Source of the DNA: Azospirillaceae bacterium
GTDB lineage: Bacteria > Pseudomonadota > Alphaproteobacteria > Azospirillales > Azospirillaceae
Length of the DNA stretch: 56,752 bases
Reading direction: 5' to 3'
Assembly: GCA_035645145.1 (NCBI GenBank)
Contig: DASQNC010000045.1
Span: 1 to 56,752, forward strand
This document shows positions 25,062-34,620 of this stretch, piece by piece; within the stretch, counting starts at the first letter, position 1; every line of letters starts with the position of its first letter. Made by a program: the position numbers and the translations under genes. The notes under the pieces are model-generated. The model worked only from the letters and a program-made list of their open reading frames with translations. It was not told where the DNA came from and did no database searches.

Positions 25062-26221
25062 CACAATCCTCCCCGGGAGGCAAGCCGCGGCGCCGGTGCC
25101 GAACAGCCGCGTTCCGCCAATATTCCGTCGTAGATGGTCTGGATCCTCGCTGCCACGTTGCCCCATCCGAACCCGTCGGCGTAGGCCATGGCGCGCCCGC
25201 GTCTCGCCGCGTACTCGGACCGCATCGCGGGAAGCAACCGGGTGAATGCCTCGGCCGCGGCGTCGGGGGCCGCGAAATCGACGACCAGCCCCACGCCGCT
25301 CCCCTCATGGATGCGCCGGAACGACGGAATATCGTTGAGCAACGGCAGCAGCCCGGCGGACATGCCTTCCACCACGGCAATTCCAAAGCCTTCGTACTCG
25401 GATGCGCTGACCGCGACCGAGCATCCGGCCAACACCGTCCGCAGCTCGCCATCGGAAATGCCGGTCATGACCCGGACCCGGTCCTTCACGCCGTGCTCTT
25501 CCGCCAGACGATCGAGATCGGCAGGCCCGATATCCCACTCGACGCCAGCGATGGTCAGGTCCCAACCAGGGTCGCGGGCATTCAGGCAGGCCAGGAAGCG
25601 GATCAACCGGTCCAGGCGCTTGTTGGCCGAGAACCGGCCGACGAAGACCATGGATTTGACGAAGTCCGGGCTGCCCTGCCCGCGGAATTTCACACAGTCC
25701 ACCCCGTTCTCGACCAGCACCAGCCCATCCGGCCGGATGATCGTGAATGTCGCCAGGTCGCCTTCGCTGCACGCGAAAACGGCGTCGTAGGCCTTGATGG
25801 TGGTTCGCGTGACGGTGTGGAAAAACGCACGTTTGAAACGGCTGCCGGCATTCGTGTGAAAGAAGCCCCCGTGCGTCGTCGCCACGATCGGCTTGCGGTG
25901 CAGCACCTTCGTCGCTGCGACCGCGTCGAAAAAGAAATCGACGGCGTGGACATGGACGATGTCCGCATCGCGCAGGTGTCCGAGGAAGGCCGGCGCGACC
26001 GGATATTTGCTGGACCCGCGCCACGGGATCCGCACGATCCGGTAATCGGGCGTGGCCTCGGATGCGGGGAGCCGCGTGTCCGGCTGCCGGAACAGCCTGT
26101 CGAGGGTGACCACCGTCACCTCATGCCCCGCGCGTCCCTGCTCCCGGGCGAGATTGTCGACATAGTTCTCCAGGCCGCCGACCGATGGCCTGAACTGGCG
26201 GACGAGGTGGACGATCCTCAT
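25061..26221 (-). CDS. Glycosyltransferase family 4 (GumH/AceC-like)
   Basis: A 386-residue retaining GT-B transferase. The start MRIVHLVRQFRPSVGGLENY is typical of mannosyltransferases of xanthan and acetan synthesis. The donor site has MVFVGRFSANKRLDRLI and SASEYEGFGIAVVEGMSAG (EX7E). It is translationally coupled with the next GT4. The mannose specificity is only a family-level guess. Confidence 0.85.
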   Translation of the reverse strand: MRIVHLVRQFRPSVGGLENYVDNLAREQGRAGHEVTVVTLDRLFRQPDTRLPASEATPDYRIVRIPWRGSSKYPVAPAFLGHLRDADIVHVHAVDFFFDAVAATKVLHRKPIVATTHGGFFHTNAGSRFKRAFFHTVTRTTIKAYDAVFACSEGDLATFTIIRPDGLVLVENGVDCVKFRGQGSPDFVKSMVFVGRFSANKRLDRLIRFLACLNARDPGWDLTIAGVEWDIGPADLDRLAEEHGVKDRVRVMTGISDGELRTVLAGCSVAVSASEYEGFGIAVVEGMSAGLLPLLNDIPSFRRIHEGSGVGLVVDFAAPDAAAEAFTRLLPAMRSEYAARRGRAMAYADGFGWGNVAARIQTIYDGILAERGCSAPAPRLASRGGL

Positions 26222-26229
26222 GGCGGCCC

Positions 26230-27120
26230 TCAGTACAGCTTGTAGACGGGTAGGTTCAGGCAGGCCCGGACCTTGCCCAGGTTGAGCCATGCACGCGTCC
26301 GCACACGCCAGGCGCTGTCGGGCCGTGCGAGGCGCAGCGCACCGGCGCATCCCAGGAAGGCGAGTGCCTTCCCGGTCGAACCGAGCAGGAACAAGGCACG
26401 CCGGACCGGACGCAACGCGCGCAGACGGATCATGCCGTAGGTTTGACCGGACCGGACGGCCCGCGCGCGCAGGTATTCGGCACGCAGACGATCGGGCGGG
26501 ATGCCTTCCCGGACGACCGCCTCGCGACAGACGACGATGCGGGCACCGTTGGCCGCGAGCCGACCGAAGAAGTCGGAGTCCTCGCCGCCGGAGCGCCCCA
26601 GTCGCAGGTCGAAGCGGGCGCCTGCGGCCCGGACCGTGTCCAGACGCACCAACGCGTTCGCCGTCGATCCCATGTCCTTGCGGGTTCCCGTCGGGCCCCA
26701 GTCACGCGACAGGGGATCGGCCTTCACCATCCATGCGGGGGCCTCCGCCGGGTACTGGGCGACGACGCGCCCCAAAACCGCGTCCGCGGCGTAGAGGCCG
26801 GCCGCCTCGAACAAACGGAGCAGCCAGTCGGGATCGGCGATCTCGTCATCGTCGATCATGGCCAGCCATTCCCCGCGGGCCTCCGCCAGGATCCGGTTGC
26901 GCGCGGCCGAGATGTTCGGACCGGGCTCGACGAAGTACCGGACCGGGACGCCGGTCTCGGCGGACCACCCCGTGATGGTGGCCCGGCCGGATCCCGCCCC
27001 GTCGTTGTCGACGACCACGATCTCCATCGTCTGGCCGGCGGGCAGGATCTGCCGGGCGAGCGACGACAGGGTCTCGACCGCACCGGGCCGGCGGTAGGTG
27101 CACATGCCGATTGTGATCAT
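26230..27120 (-). CDS. Glycosyltransferase family 2 (ExoM-like)
   Basis: A 296-residue GT-A inverting transferase. ITIGMCTYRRPGAVETL and IVVVDNDGAGSG form the nucleotide site; ISAARNRILAEARGEWLAMI runs into DDDE, the metal-binding DxD region; GRSGGEDSDFFGRL carries the catalytic ED. Relatives include ExoM and ExoO/ExoA-type succinoglycan transferases. The C-terminal 60 residues are basic and could bind membrane. The start abuts the stop of the polymerase gene with no spacing. Confidence 0.85.
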   Translation of the reverse strand: MITIGMCTYRRPGAVETLSSLARQILPAGQTMEIVVVDNDGAGSGRATITGWSAETGVPVRYFVEPGPNISAARNRILAEARGEWLAMIDDDEIADPDWLLRLFEAAGLYAADAVLGRVVAQYPAEAPAWMVKADPLSRDWGPTGTRKDMGSTANALVRLDTVRAAGARFDLRLGRSGGEDSDFFGRLAANGARIVVCREAVVREGIPPDRLRAEYLRARAVRSGQTYGMIRLRALRPVRRALFLLGSTGKALAFLGCAGALRLARPDSAWRVRTRAWLNLGKVRACLNLPVYKLY

Positions 27121-28497
27121 TCATGCCTCCTTGCGTCGGACGGCGCCGGTCTGCGCCCAAGGCTGCCCCTGCACCGGCCTCTGGTCCGGGACGGCGGCCT
27201 GTGCCGGCCTCCTCGCGTGGATGTACGCCTGCGTGACCATGAAGACGGCCACCAGGAACATCACCCAGAGGATGCTGTAGCGGCGGAAGGCCGAGCTCTC
27301 GAAGAGGTTGTGGAGAAGGAACAGCAGCATCACGTTCAGCGTGAAGCTCCGGACCCACGGATCGGCCCGGAACGTCACGCGGTAGCGCGAGAAGCTCACC
27401 ACGACCAGCGCCGCCAAGGCGCACAGTCCGACGATGCCCGTCTCGATCAGGATATCCAGGTAGCCGTTGTGCGCCTGGAGAACCATGACCACGAAGCCGC
27501 TTCCGTTCAGCGCGGCGAGCGACACGTCGCCGGCGCCCCAGAATCCGTTGAACCCGTGGCCCAGGATCGGACGCGTGAGGAACCGCTCCCACGCGAACGC
27601 CCAGATGTCGGTCCGTCCGGTGAAGGTCGTGTCGCCGAACACGATTTCCAGCAGCTTGTCGGTGGTCAGGCCGGCGAAACCGGCGAGGAAGATGTAGACC
27701 GCCACCACGTTCGCAATCGCGGTCAACAGAACGAGCGACGGTCGGAGCGCCATCGCGCGGCTCAGCGCAATCACGACGGTGCAGGCCAGCGGCACGAGGA
27801 TGGCGAGCCCGATCGAGGTCTTGGAGACCGATGCCACCAGCACGACCGCGCCCATGGCGATTCCGAGCCACGGCCAGCGCCCTTCGGCCCGGCGGCGACG
27901 TGGCTCGGCGAGGGTGGAGAGGCAGACGATCATCCCCAGCGCGATGATCATGCCGAGCACGTTCTTCTGGCTGTAGATGCCGGCATGGCCGAGCGGGGTC
28001 GGCGGCGTTGTCAGGACCGCGACGAAATTGACTGCGATCGTCGCGAGGAAGATCCAGAAGACGAGCCGGCGGAGCACGGCCGGTTCGTCGATGACCGCGA
28101 CCGGGACCAGCAGCGAGCCGATGATCATCACCTGCAAGAACAGGCGCCGGACGACGATCCCGGAGTTCAATGCCCAGAGAATGCCCGCGGTGCTCCAGGC
28201 GAGGTAGAAGAGCAACGGCCAGAGCAGAACCAGATAGGCACCGAGCCGGCTGCGGCGTTGCAGCCCGGTCCAGGCGGCCATCCCGAAGCAGGCGACCCAG
28301 AACAGCTGGTTCAATGGATTGGATGCGGCCGCATCCTGGTTGATCGTGCTTGTCAGTTCGGCATGGGCGCTCTGTCCGAAGAGCAGCGGCTCGAAAATCA
28401 GGATGTAGGAAAGGACCGTTCCCAGCACCCAGCCGGCCACCCGCTCCGGGCTCAAGCCGGCATGGGATGATGTCGCGGTCGCCGTCAGGGTCGCCAT
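27121..28497 (-). CDS. Exopolysaccharide polymerase, Wzy/ExoQ-like (O-antigen ligase fold)
   Basis: A 458-residue protein with about eleven membrane helices. The Wzy_C signature lies between two helices: TGRTDIWAFAWERFL, ILGHGFNGFW and QAHNGYLDILIETGIVGL. It joins flipped repeat units on the periplasmic side. ExoQ of Sinorhizobium is the nearest type I recognise. It lies between the GT2 and flippase genes, the usual set of a Wzx/Wzy pathway. Confidence 0.85.
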   Translation of the reverse strand: MATLTATATSSHAGLSPERVAGWVLGTVLSYILIFEPLLFGQSAHAELTSTINQDAAASNPLNQLFWVACFGMAAWTGLQRRSRLGAYLVLLWPLLFYLAWSTAGILWALNSGIVVRRLFLQVMIIGSLLVPVAVIDEPAVLRRLVFWIFLATIAVNFVAVLTTPPTPLGHAGIYSQKNVLGMIIALGMIVCLSTLAEPRRRRAEGRWPWLGIAMGAVVLVASVSKTSIGLAILVPLACTVVIALSRAMALRPSLVLLTAIANVVAVYIFLAGFAGLTTDKLLEIVFGDTTFTGRTDIWAFAWERFLTRPILGHGFNGFWGAGDVSLAALNGSGFVVMVLQAHNGYLDILIETGIVGLCALAALVVVSFSRYRVTFRADPWVRSFTLNVMLLFLLHNLFESSAFRRYSILWVMFLVAVFMVTQAYIHARRPAQAAVPDQRPVQGQPWAQTGAVRRKEA

Positions 28498-28506
28498 CGC
28501 ACCACC

Positions 28507-29757
28507 TCACGCGCCTTCGACCGCCGCCGCCCTTCGGGCCGCGGGTGCGGAGGGCTTCAACTGCAGCAGGACGATGCCGGCGAGGTGGACCACTTCGCCG
28601 ATGCAGATCGCCAGGATCGCGGTCCAGGGCCGGGCCCCGGTGGCGGCGACGAGGACGAGCGTGGACACCAGGGCCCCGAGGGCACCGGCACCGGCCAAGC
28701 CCGCGAAGCGCCGTTCGGCCTGCAAATGCAAGGACAGGCCACTGCGGACGTGGAACAGGAGCGTCACCACCGCCCAACCGGCGACATAGATGCCCACGTC
28801 GGGATAGCGGCCGCGGAAAACGTAGGCCTCGAGCAAAGGCCACGCGGCCAGGATCGCAACGGCGCCCAGCAGGTTGAGCACCACGAATCCGCCCAATGCC
28901 AACCAGATGGTCCGCAGGGCATCCCGTCGCCGCCCCTCGGCAAGCGTCCGCACGCACCGCGGCAATGCCACACGGCCCCAGGCCGAAAACATCAGCGTGT
29001 GCGGCGAAAAGAGCAGCCGGGCGGCCTGCATCCCGCCGAGCACCGCGACACCGAATGCCCCGGTCACGACGAAAACGTAGGTCCTGTGCATGATCTCGTT
29101 GGAAACGACACCCGCCAGCGCCCAGCCCATGTCGCGGCCGTAGAGCCGGAATTGCGAAAGGACCTGCCGGAGCGGCGCCCCGCCGAGGTTCGCACGCAGC
29201 ACCGCCGCCGCCTGCCCCACCAGCAACAGCCCCCCGCAGGCATAGGCGGCGAGCACCCCGTCGAGCACATCGAGACCGTACCAGGTCAACGGCAGGGCGG
29301 CGAATGTGGCGAGGATGAAACCGGCATCCTGGCGGAGCACCCGCGCCGCGTCCTGCCGGGCGAACTGGTAGGTCCGCAGCGTCTCGCGCAGCAGGTAGGC
29401 GGCGACATAGACGGCGCAGAGCGTGACCGTTCGCCAGTCATCGCCGATGGTTATGACGACGATTGCCGCCGTCGCGGCCGCACCGGCCAGGGAGAACGCC
29501 AGGGAGCCCCCGACCAGCGCCATCACGACCGCGGGGCTGTATCCCTGGTCCGTTCGGGACCGGGTCAGCGCCATGCCGAGATGGCTGTTCAACAGCGCGT
29601 TCTGCAGGACCGACATCATGAGCGCCAGACTGAACGCCAGGCTGTAGACCCCGAACTGGACCGGTGTGCCGAAGACGAGAACGGCGCTGGACAGGAGCAG
29701 CCCATGCCCGCTGAGAAGTCCCTGCCCAAGGAGGGATCGGATGATGTCGGTGCGCAT
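28507..29757 (-). CDS. Wzx-like repeat-unit flippase
   Basis: A 416-residue protein with about twelve membrane helices, of the MOP/PST superfamily. It begins IRSLLGQGLLSGHGLLLSSAV, and a typical break with charged loops occurs in the middle (VLRANLGGAPLRQVLSQF). It would move the lipid-linked repeat unit across the inner membrane for polymerisation by the neighbouring ExoQ-like protein. Families here diverge quickly, so the assignment rests on topology, length and neighbours. Confidence 0.75.
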   Translation of the reverse strand: MRTDIIRSLLGQGLLSGHGLLLSSAVLVFGTPVQFGVYSLAFSLALMMSVLQNALLNSHLGMALTRSRTDQGYSPAVVMALVGGSLAFSLAGAAATAAIVVITIGDDWRTVTLCAVYVAAYLLRETLRTYQFARQDAARVLRQDAGFILATFAALPLTWYGLDVLDGVLAAYACGGLLLVGQAAAVLRANLGGAPLRQVLSQFRLYGRDMGWALAGVVSNEIMHRTYVFVVTGAFGVAVLGGMQAARLLFSPHTLMFSAWGRVALPRCVRTLAEGRRRDALRTIWLALGGFVVLNLLGAVAILAAWPLLEAYVFRGRYPDVGIYVAGWAVVTLLFHVRSGLSLHLQAERRFAGLAGAGALGALVSTLVLVAATGARPWTAILAICIGEVVHLAGIVLLQLKPSAPAARRAAAVEGA

Positions 29758-29823
29758 GGTCGCTCGTTTGCAACGGAAAATCGCCCGGGGTGTCGCCCGG
29801 CACCCCGGGCCCGGCGGGATGGA

Positions 29824-32118
29824 TCAGGCAGCCAAGGGGTAGACGACGCCGCCGGACGGCTCGCTATCCGTAATGGACCGGAATTCGGCCCGGGTGATGA
29901 TGGCGGCGACGTTGTTGCACCCGAGTTCGGCCAGCTCCTTCACGGTCTGCGAGACCGCGATCCGCCGCGTGCTGCGCCAACGCACGGCCATGAGGACGAT
30001 ATCGGAGATGCAGGCCAGCATCTTCGCATCGGCCGCCGCCAGGACCGGGGGCGAGTCGAGCAGCACATAGTCGTACTGGCGCTTGAGCTCGTCCAGGAGT
30101 TGGACGAACCGGTTGGACCGCAGCAGCCTCTGGGCCTGCTCGCCGCCCGTGCCGGCCGACAGCACATGGACGCCCGACACCGGATCGATATGGATGAGGC
30201 CACGGTAGTCCGCGCCCTGGGCGACGACCTCCACCAAACCCTCCGTCCGCTGGACCGAGAAGGTCTCGCCCAGGTTCGGGCGCCTCAGGTCGCAGTCGAC
30301 GACGATCACACGGCGTCCGGATGCCCCGATTTCCCGGGCCAGCGAGCTGGTGAGGAAGGTCTTGCCCTCCTTCGGCAGGGACGAGGTGACCAGAACGGAA
30401 ACGCCCTGGTTGCGGCGACGGTTGATGTCCAGCATCACGTGGATCGAGCGCAGCGTCTCGCGGAAGTACATGATCGGCGCCGAGGTCCCGGCCGACAGCT
30501 CCTGCCCGTTCCGCCGCTTGCGCAGCTTGAGTTCGGGCATGGTGGTCACGACCGTCACGCCATGCTGGCGCTCCAGGTCGGTTCCGCGCCGGTACCCCCG
30601 CTCCATCAGTTCGGCGAGGAAAGCGGCCAGAAGGCCCACGGTCAGCGACACGATGCCGGCCGCCGCCAGCAGCACCGATTTGGACGGGAAGTCCGCACGC
30701 GCGGGTGTGCTGGCGCGGGTGATGATCCGGGCCTCGGCCGACGCCCCGGTGGTGTGCTGGACCTCCTTCAACTTTTCCATGAGGGCCATGAACACCTGCC
30801 GCTGGGCGTCGACCTCCTGCGCCAGGACGTTCTGCCCCTTGTCATGGTTCTGCAGCTCGCTGAACTCGCGCTTGTACTGCTCCAGGCGCTGCCGGATCGT
30901 TTCGACGTTCTGCCGTGCCACGGCCAGATCGGTCCGCATCTCGTTCAGGTACCGGCGGCCTTCCCGGGTGATCGCGCCCTGCACAGCCTGGATTTCCGAC
31001 CGCACCTTCTGAAGGTCGGGGTGGCGCTCGCCATGGGTGGTCTGCAGTTCGCCCGCGCGCTGGTGCAGGCGGGACAACTGCTCGCGCATGATGGTCACGG
31101 CACCCGACTGGATCGCGTTCAGGACGGCATCGACGCCGCCGGACCCCAGGGCGCGCTCGGTCTGCTGGACGGCGGCCTGCTTGCGCGCGAGTTCGGTTTG
31201 CGCGGCGTTCAGGTCCGTCGATGTCTGCAGGATGAGAGTGTTGATGACATTGGAGTCCCGGTCCTTCGTCAGGCCCGTTTCGGCGCGGTACCTGCCCAAC
31301 TTGGCCTCGGCGTCGGCCAGGTCCTGCCGGGCGCGCTCGACCCGGTCCTCCAACCAGGTGACCGCCCGCGTGCGGCCACTGTCCGCCTGGGTGATCCGAT
31401 CCTCGATGTAGTTCTCAAGGTGACGGTTCACGATCCGCGCGGCGACCCGCGGGTCTTCCGCCTTGAAGGCGAATTCAAAGACGGGGCCCTGCCCGATGGC
31501 CGTAACGGTCGATCGCTTGAGCAGCTCCTGTGCCGCCTCACGGTTGGTGCCGGCCGTGGCTTCCCCGTCCTCGACCTCCTCGACCTTCGCGGGCCTGAGG
31601 GAGCGGACGAAGTCGACGGCCTGCTCGACCGGGCTGCGGACGGCATCCGGCAACATGGACAGGAAGCGCGATGCGCCGCCCCCCTTCTCCGCATCCTCGA
31701 CCTTGCCGATGGCCTTCCAGAAACGAGGATCGGTTGCAAGCCCGAGGGACTCCGCCGTCCGCAGCGCCAACTCGCCCGAGCGCAGCAGCTCCAGCTCGCG
31801 CGTGATCGTCGCGTTGTCGAAACGGAACGTTTGATTCGCCGCATCGAAAACGACGTTCGTCGGAGCGGGCGTGTCCAGCGAGACCACACCTTTTGCCGTG
31901 AACTGCGCCTTGCGTTGCGCAATGACGGCGGTCAGCCCAACCAGGCACACCGTGACGGTGAAGAGCATGATGAGTTTGCGGCGCTTGAGGACCGACACGA
32001 TTCCCCAGACGTCGATGAGGCCGTCATCGGGTCGGTCCTCCACCGGCCTGAATTCGGCCGGGGGCCGGCCGCCGGAACGGTTGAGAACAAGGGGCTGCGC
32101 GTCGTCGGAGCCGTTCAT
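29824..32118 (-). CDS. Wzc/ExoP-like polysaccharide co-polymerase with BY-kinase domain
   Basis: A 764-residue inner-membrane protein. Wzz domain with a membrane helix at about 46-66, long periplasmic coiled coil (about 190-450), second helix at 480-506, then a cytosolic kinase with Walker A SSLPKEGKT (about 580), Walker A' VIVVDCDLRRP (603-613) and Walker B YDYVLLDSPPV (679-689). It sets chain length and couples to export. The C-terminus holds a single tyrosine (VVYPLAA) instead of the Tyr cluster of Wzc. ATG 32118 has GAAGG seven bases upstream; an outer TTG (32178) is less likely. Confidence 0.85.
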   Translation of the reverse strand: MNGSDDAQPLVLNRSGGRPPAEFRPVEDRPDDGLIDVWGIVSVLKRRKLIMLFTVTVCLVGLTAVIAQRKAQFTAKGVVSLDTPAPTNVVFDAANQTFRFDNATITRELELLRSGELALRTAESLGLATDPRFWKAIGKVEDAEKGGGASRFLSMLPDAVRSPVEQAVDFVRSLRPAKVEEVEDGEATAGTNREAAQELLKRSTVTAIGQGPVFEFAFKAEDPRVAARIVNRHLENYIEDRITQADSGRTRAVTWLEDRVERARQDLADAEAKLGRYRAETGLTKDRDSNVINTLILQTSTDLNAAQTELARKQAAVQQTERALGSGGVDAVLNAIQSGAVTIMREQLSRLHQRAGELQTTHGERHPDLQKVRSEIQAVQGAITREGRRYLNEMRTDLAVARQNVETIRQRLEQYKREFSELQNHDKGQNVLAQEVDAQRQVFMALMEKLKEVQHTTGASAEARIITRASTPARADFPSKSVLLAAAGIVSLTVGLLAAFLAELMERGYRRGTDLERQHGVTVVTTMPELKLRKRRNGQELSAGTSAPIMYFRETLRSIHVMLDINRRRNQGVSVLVTSSLPKEGKTFLTSSLAREIGASGRRVIVVDCDLRRPNLGETFSVQRTEGLVEVVAQGADYRGLIHIDPVSGVHVLSAGTGGEQAQRLLRSNRFVQLLDELKRQYDYVLLDSPPVLAAADAKMLACISDIVLMAVRWRSTRRIAVSQTVKELAELGCNNVAAIITRAEFRSITDSEPSGGVVYPLAA

Positions 32119-32691
32119 CTGTGCGCCTTCGATGTTCCTGGAAAAATGAAGCGCCGACCCTCTCGGCGCCCGGTCCAAGCGCCCAGATCCTAAGTATTCA
32201 CCAATCCCGCCTCTATCCCGGTTTCCGGTGTAACACCAAGCTATAAGGAACTCAGCCGCTCAGAATTACCAGCAGCACTAGCACATCGGTCTAAAAACCG
32301 ACTAACCCGGCATATTTCCCCGGAAACCCGCAAGACCTAACGGGCTAGAACGTCCTTTCCACGCAACGAACATTCTGGTCCGGGGCATCGAAAACCGGAT
32401 CTCCGGAGGCAACCATCCTGGCGGCATCCCAGATGGCACACATCCCCGGCCACACGAACAATGCGGAGGTGTCAATCCCCCGGGAGCAAACACCGGGGAT
32501 TAGTCCGATGCGGAAACACGTGGCCCAACAGAACCAACCGAACCTAACCACCACCACCAATTCCCACCCGCCCGAAAACACAACATCAGGTGTTCTTCAT
32601 GCGTCGCGTTCGGGCGGTGAGATCGCCGGATCGCGACCCCAAACAGGGACGGCGAAAACGCCGACACGTTTGCACAGTTCAAGGATCGCAC
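32119..32691. other. 573-bp divergent promoter region
   Basis: No gene seen. It feeds the ExoP operon leftward and the UDP-xylose synthase rightward. It is AT-richer than its surroundings and holds a small palindrome GGTGT-A-ACACC (32227-32237), an inverted repeat TCGGT-N6-ACCGA (32286-32301), and a purine-poor A/C-rich stretch (about 32528-32590). A TATAAG at 32242-32247 could be a -10 element, without a clear -35. Confidence 0.4.
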
Positions 32692-33663
32692 ATGAACGGA
32701 GCTCGCAAATACGGGATGCGTGGACGGGCCCTGGTGACCGGCGGGGCGGGTTTCCTGGGCTCGCACCTTTGCGAGCGGCTGCTGGAGATGGACTACGAAG
32801 TCCTGTGCGTGGACAACTTCTTCACCGGCACCCGTGAAAACATCGGGCACCTGCTCGATAACCCCCGGTTCGAGTTGATGCGCCACGACATCACGTTCCC
32901 CCTCTATGTGGAGGTGGACGCCATCTACAATCTCGCCTGCCCGGCCTCCCCCGTCCACTACCAGCACGACCCAGTCCAGACCACCAAGACCAGCGTGCAT
33001 GGATCCATCAACATGCTCGGCCTGGCCAAGCGCCTGAAGGCCCGCATCCTCCAGGCCTCCACCTCCGAGGTCTACGGCGACCCCGAGGTGCACCCGCAGC
33101 CCGAAGCCTATTGGGGCCGGGTGAACCCTGTGGGTCCGCGGGCCTGCTACGATGAGGGAAAGCGCTGCGCCGAGACGCTGTTCTTCGACTACCACCGCCA
33201 GCACAACGTCGATATCCGCGTGGTGCGGATCTTCAACACCTACGGGCCGCGCATGCACCCGAACGACGGCCGCGTGGTTTCGAACTTCATCGTGCAGGCA
33301 CTGCGCGGGGAGGACATCACCGTCCACGGCGACGGCAGCCAGACCCGCTCGTTCTGCTACGTGGACGATCTGATCGACGGCATGATCCGCTTCATGCATG
33401 CCGAGCGCGCCGGGCCCGGACCGCTGAACATCGGCAATCCCGCCGAGTTCACGATCCGCCAGCTGGCGGAAACCGTGATCCGGAAAACGGGTTCGACCTC
33501 GCGCATCGTCGAACGCCCGTTGCCGCAGGATGACCCGCGCCAACGCCGTCCGGACATCACCAAGGCGCAGGAACTGCTGGGCTGGTCGCCGACCGTCCCG
33601 CTCGAAGCGGGTCTCGACCGAACGATCGCCTACTTCAAGCGCTTCGCAACCGTCCCGGCATAA
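32692..33663 (+). CDS. UDP-glucuronate decarboxylase (UDP-xylose synthase)
   Basis: A 323-residue short-chain dehydrogenase/reductase that converts UDP-glucuronate to UDP-xylose and CO2. [14 protein letters not shown] binds NAD; the catalytic region has [10 protein letters not shown] and [12 protein letters not shown] (YxxxK); later come [33 protein letters not shown] and [14 protein letters not shown], all typical of this subfamily. Length is normal. ATG 32692 has AAGGA seven bases upstream. It would provide xylose for the polymer built next door; arabinose could follow if a 4-epimerase exists elsewhere. Confidence 0.88.
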   Translation: MNGARKYGMRGRALVTGGAGFLGSHLCERLLEMDYEVLCVDNFFTGTRENIGHLLDNPRFELMRHDITFPLYVEVDAIYNLACPASPVHYQHDPVQTTKTSVHGSINMLGLAKRLKARILQASTSEVYGDPEVHPQPEAYWGRVNPVGPRACYDEGKRCAETLFFDYHRQHNVDIRVVRIFNTYGPRMHPNDGRVVSNFIVQALRGEDITVHGDGSQTRSFCYVDDLIDGMIRFMHAERAGPGPLNIGNPAEFTIRQLAETVIRKTGSTSRIVERPLPQDDPRQRRPDITKAQELLGWSPTVPLEAGLDRTIAYFKRFATVPA

Positions 33664-33678
33664 GGCAGCCCGGTACAG

Positions 33679-33716
33679 CCCCCGCCCGGCCCGGCAAGTG
33701 GCCGGGCGGGGGTTTT
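33679..33716 (+). terminator. Rho-independent terminator after UDP-xylose synthase
   Basis: A perfect 13-bp stem (CCCCCGCCCGGCC with GGCCGGGCGGGGG), 8-base loop and TTTT, 15 bases after the stop codon. It closes the exopolysaccharide locus on the right. Confidence 0.9.
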
Positions 33717-33803
33717 CCATTGCGCCCGTGGGCCTTGCTGGTCCCGTCGGCCGATAAGGTGTACCCTGGTGGTGGAATGCCACTTCGCACCTTAGGACCC
33801 GAC

Positions 33804-34106
33804 ATGCGGCGCCTGGCGGATTGGATGTTGATCATCGCGTTTGCAACCTGCGCCGCATCGGCACCCGCCGCTGCGCAGAACGCCCGTGCCATCAGCCGGT
33901 ACGCGTACACCTACCGGTGCGGGGAGGAGCGGTTCCAACGCTACATCGACGCCCGCACGCGTGAAGACGCGGTTGCCCGCATGGCATGGCTTGACCGGGG
34001 CGGTTGCCGGATCGAGTCCTTTTCACGCGAGGGCGAGCCCAAAAACCTGTGGCCTGAAATCAAACGATCCCTGAGCGATCCCGCGACGCCGGGCGGGCGG
34101 AAGTGA
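33804..34106 (+). CDS. Small exported protein of unknown function
   Basis: A 100-residue protein. [17 protein letters not shown] followed by ASAPAAAQ is a clear Sec signal peptide with likely cleavage after AAA-Q. The mature part has two cysteines ([15 protein letters not shown]) that could pair in the periplasm. ATG 33804 has TAGGA six bases upstream. The Nudix gene starts within its stop codon, so the two are co-translated. No family recognised. Confidence 0.65.
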   Translation: MRRLADWMLIIAFATCAASAPAAAQNARAISRYAYTYRCGEERFQRYIDARTREDAVARMAWLDRGGCRIESFSREGEPKNLWPEIKRSLSDPATPGGRK

Positions 34107-34537
34107 GCCGCCGGGATTATCCGCACCGGCCATGGGTCGGTGTCGGCGTTGTGGTCTGGTGGAACGGGCGCGTGCTGCTGGTGCAGCGCGCCAAAGCGCC
34201 GCGTCGGGGCCAGTGGGGCCTTCCCGGCGGCGCCCAGCACCTCGGCGAAACCGTATTCGAAGCGGCGGTGCGCGAGGTTCGCGAGGAAACCGGGCTGGAG
34301 GTGACGCCCTACGGCGTCGTGACCGTCGTGGACTCCATCGTCCGCGATGATCGCGGCAGCGTGCAATGGCACTACACCCTGGTCGAAGTGGGCGCGACCT
34401 GTTCCGGCGGCACGCCCGTCGTCGGCGATGACGCGGCCGCCGCCGGGTGGTACACCCTGACCGAGGCCGAAGGGCTGGTCGAGTGGGACGAAACACTGCG
34501 CGTCATCCGTTTGGCGGAGGCCCTCCGCCCGGCCTGA
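34103..34537 (+). CDS. Nudix hydrolase
   Basis: A 144-residue enzyme. The Nudix box G-x5-E-x7-REVREETGL is complete, within [15 protein letters not shown] and what follows. The N-terminal [20 protein letters not shown] and GQWGLPGG are typical. Such proteins cleave nucleoside diphosphates linked to another group, often ADP-ribose. Start GTG at 34103 overlaps the previous stop (GTGA). Confidence 0.85.
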   Translation: MSRRDYPHRPWVGVGVVVWWNGRVLLVQRAKAPRRGQWGLPGGAQHLGETVFEAAVREVREETGLEVTPYGVVTVVDSIVRDDRGSVQWHYTLVEVGATCSGGTPVVGDDAAAAGWYTLTEAEGLVEWDETLRVIRLAEALRPA

Positions 34538-34620
34538 CACGCGGGGGCGCCCATATCACCGTCGCCCGGCACCACCCCCATCCCGTCCGACTGTCCTCCG
34601 TCTCTGAAGGTCCCACCGCC

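Noticed and set aside
32286-32301. TCGGT-N6-ACCGA resembling the phage operator
   Set aside because: The fifth base of each half-site does not match and the site is 17 kb away from the phage switch; probably chance.
32542-32590. A/C-rich leader as a riboswitch
   Set aside because: Only base-composition bias is visible; no conserved stem set could be recognised.
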